Notes: generated from the letters alone by a model not told the origin. 64,000 nt of DNA from Chinchilla lanigera (GCF_000276665.1 NW_004955437.1:5460776-5524775), one strand, 5' to 3'. Positions 33,531 to 44,499 are shown, counted from the first letter of the stretch. A program made the numbers and translations.

Positions 33531-33740
33531 CTTCAGTTAGGGCGCAATAAGAATGAGAATAATGCCGCATTTCCTCTAAGAAGCACATTTCCCCCGCAAT
33601 TTCAGCGTTTCTGAAATCAAGACGGGCCTTACAAGCGGGGAATGTTACAGTTACGTCCTGCGGCATTTTATTTTTCTTACAGGTACTTTCAGCCCTGGTG
33701 TGTCCAAATCATAACAGCTCAGAATCAGTGAAATTTGCTA
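33530..33740. promoter_or_regulatory. Candidate conserved regulatory island
   Basis: About 200 bases of balanced-composition unique DNA between L2 and MIR remnants: 'gcgcaataagaatgagaata', 'ccccgcaatttcagcgtttc', 'gcattttatttttcttacag', 'tgaaatttgctaatagccgc'. It has isolated CpGs kept in AT-rich words, as is common in constrained elements. Confidence 0.38.
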
Positions 33741-33744
33741 ATAG

Positions 33745-33905
33745 CCGCACTTGCGATGCTTACAAGGTGCCGGGCACTCTTCTAACTGCTCTGCGTCTGA
33801 GAACACCTTAGGGCCTCCCCACCATCCCTGAGACAGGAACTAAGGCTGTCTCCCCATGGGAGAGATAGGGAAACTGAGGCACAGGGAGGCAAAGTTTCAC
33901 CTCTC
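33745..33905 (-). mobile_element. MIR SINE
   Basis: 'gccgggcactcttctaactg', 'agatagggaaactgaggcac' and 'gggaggcaaagtttcac' in minus-strand MIR order. Confidence 0.75.
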
Positions 33906-34433
33906 CCTTGGAGAGCGTGCAGCCTCATGGGCTGCCTTGCAAACGTCGTTCTGTTAGCCAGGCTATGTAATTATGGTAGAGCCGCATGTGGGCAGCAAAG
34001 AGAGGCCAGAGGAGGAGGCCCATCCTGGAAATGGCCACAGAGTGGCTGTGAGGGCCTCCTAGACCTTCTGCTCTAGCCAAGAGCCCGCCCACTCACTCTC
34101 CCACTGCGCCTGTCTCCTTCCCTTGGTGCAGGGCGTATGCATCGTGATTCATCGCAGGGGAGCACCTGTCCCTCTCACCAGCCCAGCAGCCTCCGCTCAG
34201 CCCCGGCTATGGGGGAGGGGAGGTGGAGAGGAGCCAGGGAGAACTCAGACCCCTGACCCTTCCAGAGCCGATGTGAGGACATTTCTTGGGGGTTTGCACC
34301 CCCTTCTTTTCTCCTGATCCAGCTCAGGCTGGGAGGTACCTGCTAAGAAGGGAAGGTTATAAAAGGGAGGAGAAAAAGGGAGAAATGTTACTAGAAATCT
34401 TCCCTCCCTTACCCCCATAATCCAAAGTAGGCA

Positions 34434-34547
34434 GGGGCTGGGGATTTAGCTCAGCGGCAAAGCGCCTGCCTGGCAAGCGCAAGGTCGTGAGTTCGGTTCC
34501 CGGTACCGGAAAAAAACAAAAACCAAAAAAAAAAAAAAAAAAAAAAA
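34434..34547 (+). mobile_element. ID SINE, young copy with target duplication
   Basis: Consensus-like head, then GGTACCGG and a long A tail. CAAAGTAGGCA is at 34423-34433 and 34548-34558. It is one of the cleanest copies and a good reference for the active subfamily. Confidence 0.96.
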
Positions 34548-34558
34548 CAAAGTAGGCA

Positions 34559-36186
34559 AAAAGCCAGCCAGGGAAATAAAGGCTCTGGGGTGTTGCACTC
34601 TCCCCCTCAAACCCGTGACTCTAGGTAGATCTCAGGCCTCGCTTTCTGTCTGGACAGTGGAATAATTCTCTACCAGGAGACCCTGGCTAGGAGCCTGATA
34701 ACGTGAGGGTTCCCCAGACTTTGTTCCTCTGGTGTCTTCACTCCCTGACCACCTCCCACTCCAGTCCCAGCCCCTCCCCCGCCTGGCTCTGCCAAGTGCT
34801 GGGAAATGAAGACCTCACCTGCCAAGAGGAGCTAGGAGGGGCGCTGAGGGCCCTGCCAGCAGCCTGGAGCTGTCAGGCTGGTGGTAATTAATTAATCAAT
34901 CCATCCGGGAGGCCCGCAGCAGCCACGAGCAGCTTCTGTGCACAGCACGGTGGGCGGGGATGGCAGCTGCTCCGAGAGGTTAAGGCTGGGGGGGCCCTGC
35001 CAACCTCGGCAGCATGGATCTTGTGTCCCGTGGCCTGGGAGAAGGCCGCGGAGAGCAGAGAGGAGGGGCTTGTGCACAACCCTGTTGTGTCTCCCCAGTT
35101 TTCTCATTCTGGACACCTGCTGTGTGTGTCTTAGGTCAGGTTCACTGGCCGCAGGGCCTGAGACAGGTGCGCACACTTGCCTTTGGGGACCCTCGCGTAG
35201 AGGAAGAATAACGATGTGGTTGGTCTCTGTTTAACTCTAGCCCTGCCCTGATCTGCAGGGAGCCATCCTATGAAGTTGTCCCCCCTTGGAGAGGAGGGCC
35301 GCCCTCTTCTTGCCACTACTCAGGTGCTCATTGGCTGAAGGCTTTGGGCGTGGGCATCCTCCAGGACAAGGCATTCCCCAACCCCAGGAGCCGAGGCCCC
35401 AGCAAGCCGCAGCCAGGGGCCATTAGCAGCCATAGGCGTAGCATAGCAGCCAAGGGGTGGCTGCTCCCGCAGGCGTGCGAGGGCCCTGGGAAAGAGTCAG
35501 TAGAGATGCTACACCCCTGGCTCGCCAAACGGGACCTCTGGAGCAGCAGCAACGTCAGCACCATCTGGCAGATCACACATCCCAAGCCCTGTCCCAGAGA
35601 GCCTGAATCCAAAACCCCGGGTATGGGACCAGTGAGCTCTGCTTTAACGAGCCTGCCTGGCGACCTGCTGGCTGGTTATATAAAATACAGGGTGCAGGAC
35701 TGAGCAGTTCAGTCCCTGTCCCAGCGCCTGTAGGACTTAGAGTTCAGGGTGGTTGGGTGCTGGGAGGCACCTGGGTCTCTTTGTGGGTTTGTGACCCCAA
35801 GTCTGCGGCTGGGTCGCTCAGCTAATTTGGCCATAGTTTCCACCATTGTCCAGCAGGCCTTCACCCTCGAAGTCACGCATAGCCAAGGGCCCCCCTCAGT
35901 ATACCCACTGTACAATGCCCTTTGCTCAACAACTGCTCAGAGTCCCATATTCCTATTCAACCTGTGCATACTGAGTTCTTCTGGGCTCTTTCTCAGAAAC
36001 TATTTCGTTCCCTTTCCCCAAGGCAGCTCCTGCGCTGTCGACACCTGCGTGCCCATTTCACAGCTGAGGATACTGTGGCTTAGAGTCATTGCCTGAAGTG
36101 ATGCTGGGCAAATGAAGAGGAAGAGGACTCAGCTCCGAGTGTGTGTGCTATAGACAACTGCAGCAGGAGTCAGAATGGGTTTCCTG
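34559..36186. other. GC-rich unique stretch
   Basis: No gene recognised. A TAATTAATTAATCAATCC patch lies at about 34886-34905 in GC-rich flanks, and weak MIR-like words at 36045-36080. Open frames at 35328-35703 overlap on opposite strands. Confidence 0.35.
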
Positions 36187-36273
36187 GCTGGGGATATAGC
36201 TCAGTGGCATAAGCGCCAACCTGGCAAGTGCAAGATCATGAGTTCGATCCCTGGTACCGCCAAAAAAAAAAGA
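36187..36273 (+). mobile_element. ID SINE
   Basis: GGGGATATAGCTCAGTGGCA head, GAGTTCGATCCCTGGTACC, A tail. It belongs to the ATATAGCTCAGTGGCATAAG sub-type also seen at 39141. Confidence 0.93.
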
Positions 36274-36434
36274 ACAGGTTTTCTTCTGGTGGGGGTGAGG
36301 GAAGCACAGGGTATGTGGCCACCTTCTGGGACACCGGAAGGGCCACGTTTTGTTCTGAGTAGTGATAATACACGGGAACATAGGTGCCAAAGGGAGACCT
36401 GGGCAAAAGTTTTGTTTGTAAAATATCTCACTTT

Positions 36435-36592
36435 TTTTTTTTTTTTTTTAACTTTTTGAGGCAGGGCCTCGCTCTGTAATTCAGGCTGGTCTCAAACTCA
36501 CTATGTAGTGCAGGCTGGTCTTAAGCTTGCAGCGATCCTCCTGCCTCAGCCTCCTGAGTGCTGGGATTACGGTATGCACCGCGATGCCTGGC
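36435..36592 (-). mobile_element. B1 SINE with 29-bp duplication
   Basis: Minus-strand B1 with both duplicated blocks and a T-rich tail. TATCTCACTTT at 36424-36434 and 36593-36603 is the target duplication. Confidence 0.93.
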
Positions 36593-36603
36593 TATCTCAC
36601 TTT

Positions 36604-36844
36604 CTTTTTTTATTTTAAAGAGGAAAAAAATAATAATTCAAAAACAAGATAATAGGAGAGTAATAATGGCTGATACATTGCTATTGTTATCTTTAAATTT
36701 ACTCAGAGTACAAGATATTGGCGTGTAATTGTCCGTACAATATTAGCACAAACCTTTCTTTTCAATGAACTAAGAGAAATTAGTAGTATAAGTATCTTGA
36801 CTATTACCTCACTTTTAAAAGTGCAGTAACAGAAGTCCTAAATA
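36604..36844. other. AT-rich stretch, probably LINE-derived
   Basis: No diagnostic block. It may be the upstream part of the L1 tail that follows. Confidence 0.3.
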
Positions 36845-37115
36845 GTCACAAAAGAACAAATACCGTATGCTATCTCTTATGGAAGACAGCAGAGCTGGGA
36901 AAGCCATAGAAACAGAAGGGAGAACAGTGATTGCTACAGCGTGGGGGAGAGGGACAGGCGGGTTGTTTCATGGGTGTAGAACTCTGGTGCTGCGAGATGA
37001 TAAAGTGTGGGAGGCTGGTTGCCCAGTGAGGTGAGTCTAATTAATAATAGTGAGCAGCGCACTTAAAACGGATTAAATACCCAGATTTATATGTATTTTA
37101 TTACAACTGAAATTG
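36845..37115 (+). mobile_element. L1 3' UTR (old L1M type)
   Basis: 'cacaaaagaacaaataccgt', 'agccatagaaacagaaggg', 'cagtgattgctacagcgtgg' and 'cgcacttaaaacggattaaa' in L1 3' UTR order. Confidence 0.75.
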
Positions 37116-37660
37116 TTTGGAAAAAAAACCCTACAAATCTAAAAATCTGTCTTCATGGTATTCCACAGAATCAAGAGACACTGGGGGAGAAGAAGGTGCC
37201 CCTGACCAGCACTGGCCAGGAGTTGGCTTCCCAAATGAACTAGCTGGAAGTTTAGAACCTCAGGGTCCGGGGAAGCACACCTGCTCTCCTTCTGAGTGCG
37301 TCCCGGCCCTCACCAACACACCTCCTAGTGGCGGGGCTCTCGCTTCCTCGCCACTGAAAAGTAATGTTGGGTAAAGCTGGATGCCAAGTAGCAGAAGACA
37401 AGCGTGAACGCCTGGGCTTGTGTTGGGCAGGAAAGTGCCCCTTGGTCCTTGTTCCAGGCTGTAGGAACAGCTTGCCCACAGCCAGGCCTTAGGGGTGTGC
37501 TTGTTCTGCTTTCTTTCCAGCTACACACATTTGAAACTGTATTTCTTTCCCTGTACTGGCTCCCCATGTCCAGTACGCAGGACACATGCATTTGGAGATC
37601 TGACCTCTTCTCTGGACCTTTGTGTCCATTTCAGAATGAGCTAGCCCAGCAGTTGGTAGG
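37116..37660. other. Unique non-coding stretch
   Basis: Nothing recognised. Confidence 0.35.
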
Positions 37661-37670
37661 TGTGTTCTTT

Positions 37671-37829
37671 CTTTTTTTTTTTTTTTTTTCTGTCTTTTTG
37701 AGACAGGGTTTCGCTATGCACTTCAGGCTAGCCCTGAACTCACTTTGTAGCCCAGGCTGGCCTCAAACTCACGGCGATCCTCCTGCCTCAGCCTCCAGAG
37801 TGCTAGGATTATAAGCATGAGCCAGGCTT
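37671..37829 (-). mobile_element. B1 SINE with 29-bp duplication
   Basis: T-rich tail, 'gagacagggtttcgctatgc', both duplicated blocks. Flanks 'taggtgtgttctt' and 'taggagtgttctt' are a one-mismatch target duplication. Confidence 0.93.
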
Positions 37830-38555
37830 GGTAGGAGTGTTCTTGAATATCATCAGTCCTCCTCCAGGATGGCTGGTGATGACTGACAGATCAAATACAT
37901 ATATCCACTAGACCCAATCTAAACGGATCTCCTATCGGTTTCCCCTGAGCTGCATCCCATAAGTGCCCATGGCTTCTCTAGTACCCCTCTCCCCATACAC
38001 AGGAAAGTGTAATGAATGAGAAGCCAGAGTGGAAAAAGACAGGAATCCTAACAGACTCTGGGTAAAATAGCCATGTTTATAGATTTTATAAAGCCATGTG
38101 GCCACATCACCCATTTGCTATGTAAGCCAGTGGCCTTGCAGAATTGTCTACAGGGCAGCTCCATCCCTGAGTACCCTTCCCTTGCCTTCTCCTTTGCTAA
38201 ACATGACCAGCCTGTGCCTCCTAGATTTCCTCTAAAACAGGTGTCTGGCCTGTCTGACTGAGTGGCAGTTTGTTTCCACCCCTTACGTGGGCCCAGAACT
38301 GAGTGACAGCCTGCGGATCTACCTGCCACGGCAGGACATCCAGTTCAGTGTACTCAGGATTCCCTCAAACAGCTTTGGGGTCAACACGCCACCACCAGGC
38401 ACTGCCCATCTAACATTCATGAAGTTAACTTGGCAACTGTTTCTGAGTGTTTCAGCTGTTCCAGGCTATGAGGCGGGCCTGGGGGCTGCAGTGGCAACAG
38501 AGAGGGTCCCTGTGTCCGGGCAGCTTGTACCCTTTAGTCTCAAGGCTGTGGCTGC
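37830..38555. other. Unique non-coding stretch
   Basis: Nothing recognised. Confidence 0.35.
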
Positions 38556-38559
38556 AAGT

Positions 38560-39035
38560 TCTTGGTACCCACCCCGTCCTGTCCCCGCGAAGCTAGCTCT
38601 TAGCCTGCGTCTCAGGACCTTGCACAGATCCACCACTCAATTTCATCTTACTAGATTTGCTCCACTTGGCCATTCTGCCAAATTCATTTTGGATCTTGCT
38701 TCTGCATCCCCTCTCCCTCCCGGCTCCATGTCATCCGCAAATGTGATAAGCCCGCCTGTTATGTCTTCATCCGAGTCCCCAATGACAGAGCTCGACTGCC
38801 CAGGCTGAGGACACAGCCGGAAGGCACTAGAAGTTTCCCTCTGGGTAGACACAGACTCCTTAATCAGCACGCTCCGGGGATGGCGGTTCAATCCACCTCA
38901 TTACATGGTCACCCAACCATGTTTGTGCCTTGTTCTCAAGGACATCATAAGAGGCCTTGTCACATTCCTCAGCGAGCTTGGGACACGCCACATCTGACAG
39001 AGTTTCTGTCAGTCTAGCAACCCTGTCAAGGAAAG
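38560..39035 (-). mobile_element. L3/CR1 LINE fragment (fossil reverse transcriptase)
   Basis: Landmarks of a CR1-clade LINE on the minus strand: 'tcatccgcaaatgtgataag', 'atgtcttcatccgagtcccc', 'gactccttaatcagcacgct', 'ggacatcataagaggccttg' and 'agcaaccctgtcaaggaaag'. This part corresponds to the reverse transcriptase in CR1 elements. Frames are broken. L3 is among the oldest mammalian repeats. Confidence 0.75.
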
Positions 39036-39079
39036 AGGAGTGGATTTTGTTCTTTGCTCACTGATGCCCTGGCTATTTT

Positions 39080-39985
39080 TTTTTAAATCTTCACTGAGGC
39101 TCGCATTCAGAAAAATTCCCCAATTACAACACATAGCCAGGGCTGGGGATATAGCTCAGTGGCATAAGCGCCTGCCTGGCAAGCGCAAGGTCCTGAGTTC
39201 GATTCCCAGTACCAAAAAAAACCTCAAGCACACAACCATAGCATTCCCCAAAAGGATGTACCACGTAATCAGCACCCACATCAGGAAATTCATGGGGAAA
39301 GAACCACTCTTCCCCACAAGTCCCCTCTTCTCTTGTCCTCCTGCCAAGAGTATCCTTCTTGGGACTTCTAACACCGCTGTTATGGAATCATACAGAATGT
39401 ATTCTTTTGTGTTTGGTTGCTTTGGCTCAACATTACATGTGAAATCCATCTGTCTTATAGGTGGCTGTAGATGTTCATTCTCGTGAATGCATAATTTCCG
39501 CTCTTTCTCCATTCTACTGCTGATGAGCCGAGTGGCTTCCCGTCTGGGACTACCGGGCCTAGAGCTGCTGTGACATCCTGTTATTTATACTGTGGTGCAC
39601 ATGTCGTGTCTGTACCTAGAAGTGGAATCTCTGGGTCATAATGTGCACGTTTTGTAGATTTGCAAAACAGTTTGGGAAGCTGGTTGCATCGTTTTATGCT
39701 CCCGCCACAATACACGAACATCTTCACCAACATTTGGTATTGTTGGTCTTTTACATTTTATGCCTTCTGTGGGTACAAAGTGGTATCACATGGAACTGGT
39801 CCTTCCCTGATGACTAATGATGCGGAGTACATTTTCATGTGCTTTTTTGGCCATTTGGACAGCCTCTTTTGTGAAGTGTCTGTTTAAATCTCTTGCTCAT
39901 TTTTCTATTATGCTGCTGCTTTTTTTCTTATTGATTTGTAGTAGTTTCTTTTGTATTCTGAGTGTGCACTGATTCTACTTTTAAC
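39080..39985 (-). mobile_element. L1 3' region (old), split by an ID
   Basis: Minus-strand L1 landmarks: 'atcatacagaatgtattctt', 'tggaatctctgggtcataat', 'cccgccacaatacacgaaca', 'tggtatcacatggaactggt' and 'tgtctgtttaaatctcttgc'. The ID at 39141-39221 interrupts it. Confidence 0.78.
39141..39221 (+). mobile_element. ID SINE inside L1
   Basis: GGCTGGGGATATAGCTCAGT head, CGCCTGCCTGGCAAGCGCAA, GAGTTCGATTCCCAGTACC, short A tail. Confidence 0.95.
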
Positions 39986-40264
39986 CTCAGCCAATTATTT
40001 TTGCAAATGAGGGTATTTGACCCAGGAGGAAGTTGGAGGGGGGGGAGGAGTGTCCCTTCAATGAAAAGCTGAATGCGAAGGCACTTGCTATGCTAGTTGT
40101 CCTCATTTGCAATCAGTCAGACTGCTGTGTTTTTCCTAAGAAGGAATGGAAGGTGAAATGATCTAGAAATGACCCGTTGAGGGGGACAGAACAAAAGGGC
40201 AACCCTATTGGCCTTGTGAAGCAGGACAGCAGGGAAGGCTTCACAGTGTCAGGACGGACTGTGG

Positions 40265-40432
40265 TTTTTTTTGTGTTTTTTTTTTTTCTTTTTGAGACAG
40301 GGTCTCACTATGCAGTTCGGGCTGGCCTTGAGCTCACTTTGTAGCCCAGGCTGCTCTCAAACTTGCTAAGATCCTCCTGCCTCAGCCTCCTGAGTTCTGG
40401 GATTACAGGCGTACACCACCACGCCCGGCATG
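40265..40432 (-). mobile_element. B1 SINE with 29-bp duplication
   Basis: T-rich tail at 40265-40293, 'gagacagggtctcactatgc', both duplicated blocks, 'gtacaccaccacgcccggc' end. Confidence 0.93.
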
Positions 40433-40739
40433 ACTCTGTCATGCATGATAATTATCAGGAACCCTTAACTCAGGTACTGGCTTCACCACTTTGGGATCTG
40501 TGATCACTGATCAATCATTTAGCCCAAGTATCAATTCTCTCCTCTCAGAATCAAAGATAAGTTCTCAGTTTACAGCGTTTGTGAGGTTAAGTGGGAAAGC
40601 AGTTTATAAAATGTATTACCTTATGCAAATATCATGTATCTCTTGAAGTTGGGAGATCCCCACACATTTTGCTTACTATGGTAGCTTCTTGGTAAATATA
40701 CATAGCTGCATGCCTAATGTGTACCAGGAAGATAATGTA
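40433..40739. other. Unique non-coding stretch
   Basis: Some MIR-like words near 40560-40610, otherwise nothing recognised. Confidence 0.35.
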
Positions 40740-40950
40740 GCAGCAATAAGGCTCTGATGTCACATTGCCTGGGTTCAAATGCCAGTTCCAACACTTATTA
40801 GCTGTGCCGGGCAAATATGGCCTTTGTATTTGTTTCTTTCTCTGTAAAATGAGGATAGGACAGTCCCTAAGCACACAGGATGGATGTGAGAATTAAAAGA
40901 GATAATTTACGTAAAGACCCATACCAGCTCGTAGAAGGCACAGGAGTATT
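40740..40950 (+). mobile_element. MIR SINE, nearly full length
   Basis: 'tgcctgggttcaaatgccag', 'cacttattagctgtgccggg', 'ctctgtaaaatgaggatagg' and 'gtgagaattaaaagagataa' in MIR order. Confidence 0.88.
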
Positions 40951-40999
40951 AACTGCTGTTTCATCACCAGGAGTTCAGATATATCATTTCACATTTTCA

Positions 41000-41115
41000 A
41001 CCTAATAAGTCAGGGTTTGTGCATTGTCTCCATTTTGCCGATGAGGAGAGAGATTCAGTGAACTGCCAAGGTCACACGACCTATAAGTACCAGAGCTGAG
41101 ATTTGAACACAGGCC
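41000..41115 (-). mobile_element. MIR SINE
   Basis: 'ctccattttgccgatgagga', 'ggtcacacgacctataagta' and 'agctgagatttgaacacag', minus-strand MIR. Confidence 0.85.
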
Positions 41116-41865
41116 TCTGTGGGTATGTTGCAGTCCAATGCACTGAATTGGACTGCTACCTAACCCATATTTGTCTACCCTATTTCCAAGAACATTGGGA
41201 AAGAAAGTTATCAAGTGCCCCTTTGGATTTTTTTTTGAAGGGAAGTGAGGCCAGAGCCTTCCTGGCTGCAAACACAGTATGGGTTGGGCACACCTCTTCT
41301 GGCACCCAGACAGGGGTGGAGGGGTGAGGCCAGTGAATCCAGGAGCAATGACCCGCACTGAGGGGCTCTCCTGAGTCCCAGGTGCTGCGGCCTGGGAGAG
41401 CCCTGGAGCTTTCTGTAATGAGCCTGCCATATGGCCGGACAGAGACTTATGACTTCTGCTGGCTGGGCCGCCTCCTCCCGCTTGTCCTCCCTGGTTATTT
41501 ATCACATTTGTCCCTCTGGAGAGGCAGGGCCATCGCTTACACTGTCCAGAACAGGGAATGCAATAAAGGCAGTTCTGCGGGAGGCCTGGAGCCATGCCCC
41601 CTTCAACTAGGGGATCTCCTGGCAGGGGTGGGACAAGGGCCAGCAGCGATGCCAGCCTGAATCCGGCTTCCAGGGAGGTCTGTACAGCATTGCCACCAGC
41701 GCAGTAAAGGACACGGCTCGCCCTGCAGGCCAGCCCAGCACAAACAGGGTCACTAACAGCACCTTGACAGCCACCCAGACACTGCAGACTGACCCTGTCC
41801 ACCAACGACACTGTCGTCACCAGTCTGTCATTGTGGCCATCGGTAGTTATAGATTCGCCACCCTA
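41116..41865. other. GC-rich unique stretch
   Basis: Contains a 272-codon minus-strand open frame (41002-41820) that runs into the MIR and shows no domain, so it is not called. 'ggttatttatcacatttgtc' near 41493 is an AT-rich patch. Confidence 0.35.
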
Positions 41866-41867
41866 AC

Positions 41868-42190
41868 CTGAAAATCCAAATTTCAAGAAGCTCTAAAATC
41901 GGAAACTTTTTGCGTGCCAACGTGATGGCACGCGTAGAACATTCCACACTTGACCTCAGCACCAGCTCAGAGGCAGATGCAGGTGCGCTGAAAATATGGT
42001 ATGAAATTACTTTCAGGCTCCGTGTCTAAGGTGGCCATGAAGCGCAAATGCGTTTCATTTTCAGACTTGGGTTCCATCCCCGAGAAACCTCATTCTGAAT
42101 GTGCAAATATTTCAGAATCTGAGAACATCCGAAATCCCAAATAATGCTATTCCCAAGTGTTTCAGATTATGGGATGGTCAACTGTCGCTA
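41868..42190. mobile_element. DNA-transposon-like palindromic repeat
   Basis: The left end ('ccaccctaacctgaaaatcc') and the reverse complement of the right end ('gaccatcccataatctgaaa') align as imperfect terminal inverted repeats. Internal blocks such as 'ctctaaaatcggaaactttt' and 'catccgaaatcccaaataat' fit a class II element seen widely in mammals. Family not named with confidence; no coding remains. Confidence 0.6.
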
Positions 42191-42375
42191 GCCCAGCTGC
42201 ATCATTCACTTTAGCTTGGTCCAGAGAACAAGGGAGTCAGAATTTTCACAGCTGTTTCTGTCTCTGCTGTAGACGTTTGCACCTCCCTGATGGAGCCTAG
42301 AGAAAACTGGGGGTTCTTCTCTGGCTCCCCTGGTTTCTTGGAGGCAGATTCAGGTCACGAGTAGAATTTAGCTCT

Positions 42376-42606
42376 AATTTGGGTGTGGTGGCACAGGCTT
42401 GTAACCCCAGAATGCTGGGAGGCTGAAGCAAGAGGATTTCCAGTTTGAGACCAGCACAATCAGTTTAATGACAGCAAGAACCTGTCTCAAATTTTTAAAA
42501 AAGAAAAAGAGAGGGGGGAGAAAAAAACAACCTGGGTCTATAGCTCAGTGCAAAGGCCCTGGTTTCCATCCCCTATATGGCAAAAAACAAATAAACAAAA
42601 CAAAAC
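42376..42606 (+). mobile_element. B1-dID dimeric SINE, old
   Basis: B1 half from 'ttgggtgtggtggcacaggc' to 'aagaacctgtctcaaatt', purine-rich linker, ID half 'gggtctatagctcagtgcaa' to 'tttccatcccctatatggca'. Confidence 0.82.
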
Positions 42607-42954
42607 CATAACTGAACAAAGCGTCACTGTAGACTGGGCTGGTGTAGTGGATTGACAACTGACGGTCAACTTCTAACACCCAGCTGAACTGAATCAGCAC
42701 GGTGCTGGGTGTGGAGGGCCCACCTGAATGTTGCTGCCAGCAAAATAAAAAGGAGAACTGGAAAAGAAAAAGAGATACTGTTAGGGAGCTGTTGGTTCTC
42801 CTGGTGCTGTTAAATCTCCTAGAGGAGCTTGTCATGCTGGCTTTCCTGATATGAACTCGGCTGTTCTCATCGTCGGAGGAGCTCAGGACCTCCTTGTCAC
42901 TGAGGATGGCTGTGGTACCTTTCGGCGGGGCTCTGGTTCTTACTTTGAGTGTCG

Positions 42955-43200
42955 CTCCCCGGCTCCAGTGCAGACCCCTCAGCCTGCTAGCACAGACCCT
43001 TCATCCCGCTGGCACAGACTTTCTAGCTTCCACCACTGACCTTGGGGCCTTCCCAGCGCAGCTGTGAAACAGGCCTGCATGACACATTGTCGTGGGTTCT
43101 TGGCCTCCCAGTTGGACTCGCAGGAGGCATTGTTATGGGCTCTAGGACTTCAGCTAGACTCAGGCAGGACATTGCTGTGGGATCCAGGCCCTTAGCTGGC
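42955..43200 (+). repeat. Degenerate minisatellite
   Basis: At about 43077-43200 units of some 45 bases repeat loosely, each carrying a 'cattgt.gtgggttct', 'ggcctcccagttggactcgc'-like order and an 'aggcaggacattg' junction. Upstream at 42965-43020 a shorter 'gcacagaccc' pattern recurs. Unit borders are uncertain. Confidence 0.5.
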
Positions 43201-43334
43201 TTCTTTGGGTCTTTAGTGTGTGGACAGATTTCCTACACTCTTTGGAACTTGACTCTTTGGGTGACTATTATAAAATAATCCTATAAATTATGTGTCCTGT
43301 ATAAAATTGTTTCCCTTGCAAACTCTGACTGCAA

Positions 43335-43520
43335 CACCTGTCTTTGGACTCAGCTGTGCCCCTAACTAGATGAACGACCCGCAGCCAGCTGCATCTTCCC
43401 AGTGCCTCAGTCATCTTATCTGTAAGGCGGGGAACCCTAAATTCCCCTGAGTAGGTTACTGGAGGGGAAGCACGGTACGAGGTGTCTGGTACATAGTAGG
43501 TGCTCAATAAATAGCACATG
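43335..43520 (+). mobile_element. MIR SINE
   Basis: 'cagtgcctcagtcatcttat', 'ctgtaaggcggggaacccta' and 'tacatagtaggtgctcaata' in MIR order. Confidence 0.78.
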
Positions 43521-43729
43521 ACACGATCACCATAATTACCATTGCGTCAGGGTGAAACTTCTCTCCTGGCGTTCCCCAGTGGGCAGCCTCCTTGCCTGTC
43601 TGCCAGGTGACTGCCACCTTGGTCACCCAGCCCAGGGCAGCAGCTCCTTTCTCCATCTCCGTGCCTGACCTAGTTCTGTGAAAACCCGTTTCTCATAGAA
43701 CGGAGACACCGGAGTCACATCTACAGGTC

Positions 43730-43870
43730 TCATCGTCCTATGAGGACAACATCAGTGTAAACATTAGTTATTCACAAACCCAATTACATTCTGATTGCTC
43801 TGACCCAAGTGAGATTGGGGTTACTCTCAATCCACATTTATTTTTTGGCACAAGATTCCTAAAGTGCCGG
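43730..43870. promoter_or_regulatory. Candidate conserved regulatory island
   Basis: AT-rich unique patch: 'gtaaacattagttattcaca', 'acccaattacattctgattg', 'tcaatccacatttatttttt'. GTAAACA is a forkhead core and CAATTA a homeodomain core. Confidence 0.35.
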
Positions 43871-44214
43871 GAGAGGAAAACAGCTTCCCTCCCCTTCTAT
43901 TGTTCCCGGGCAGGAATTGTCTCCTGGGCTCCCTCGTTTGGCCCGGGGAGGCTGAGCCAGGAGAGAGGGTCTTGTTAGAGCAAAAGGAGAACTTCCATCA
44001 CGGGAGGGGTAGGCAAGGCCGGAAGGGGGAGTCCAATGTCTTTGCCCCGCTGGGGGACTCAGAGGGGAGTTGTCTGCATTTGGGGTAGGGTGGCAGGATC
44101 CCTTCCAACACCTGGACCCAGTGTGCCCACATTCTAGACCATGCCTCTGGCCAATGTGTCGGAGCTTGAACCCTGCATTTCCGGAAAAGCTGCTTCTCCT
44201 AAAGCCTTCCGCAT

Positions 44215-44420
44215 CTGTCATGGTTTAGGTCTAAAGTGTCCCCCCAAGCCTCATGTGTGGGGAAGCTGACGGGTCATGGGATGGTATGCTCATCAGTGAT
44301 GCGTCCATGGATGAGTTGGGGCTGAAGGTTCCCCTAGGAGGCGGAGCCTGGTTTCAGGGGCGGGGTCACTGGGGGCGTGGCCTGGGAGGGTCCGCCTTTG
44401 GAGCCAGGCCCCTTCTCCCC
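44215..44420 (+). mobile_element. LTR-like repeat fragment
   Basis: 'tggtttaggtctaaagtgtc' at the start and 'ggggtcactgggggcgtggc' inside match a common mammalian LTR-like repeat. Family unresolved. Confidence 0.45.
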
Positions 44421-44499
44421 CCCCATCGGGTATTTTGAGCCAGCGACAGGGAACTATCTGTTTTATAATGCACCATCCCGGTAAATCTGACCAGTTGCT

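Noticed and set aside
41002..41820. 272-codon minus-strand open frame, the longest without obvious low complexity
   Set aside because: Its 3' part lies in a MIR, composition is that of GC-rich chance frames, no domain or signal peptide is visible, and plus-strand frames overlap it.
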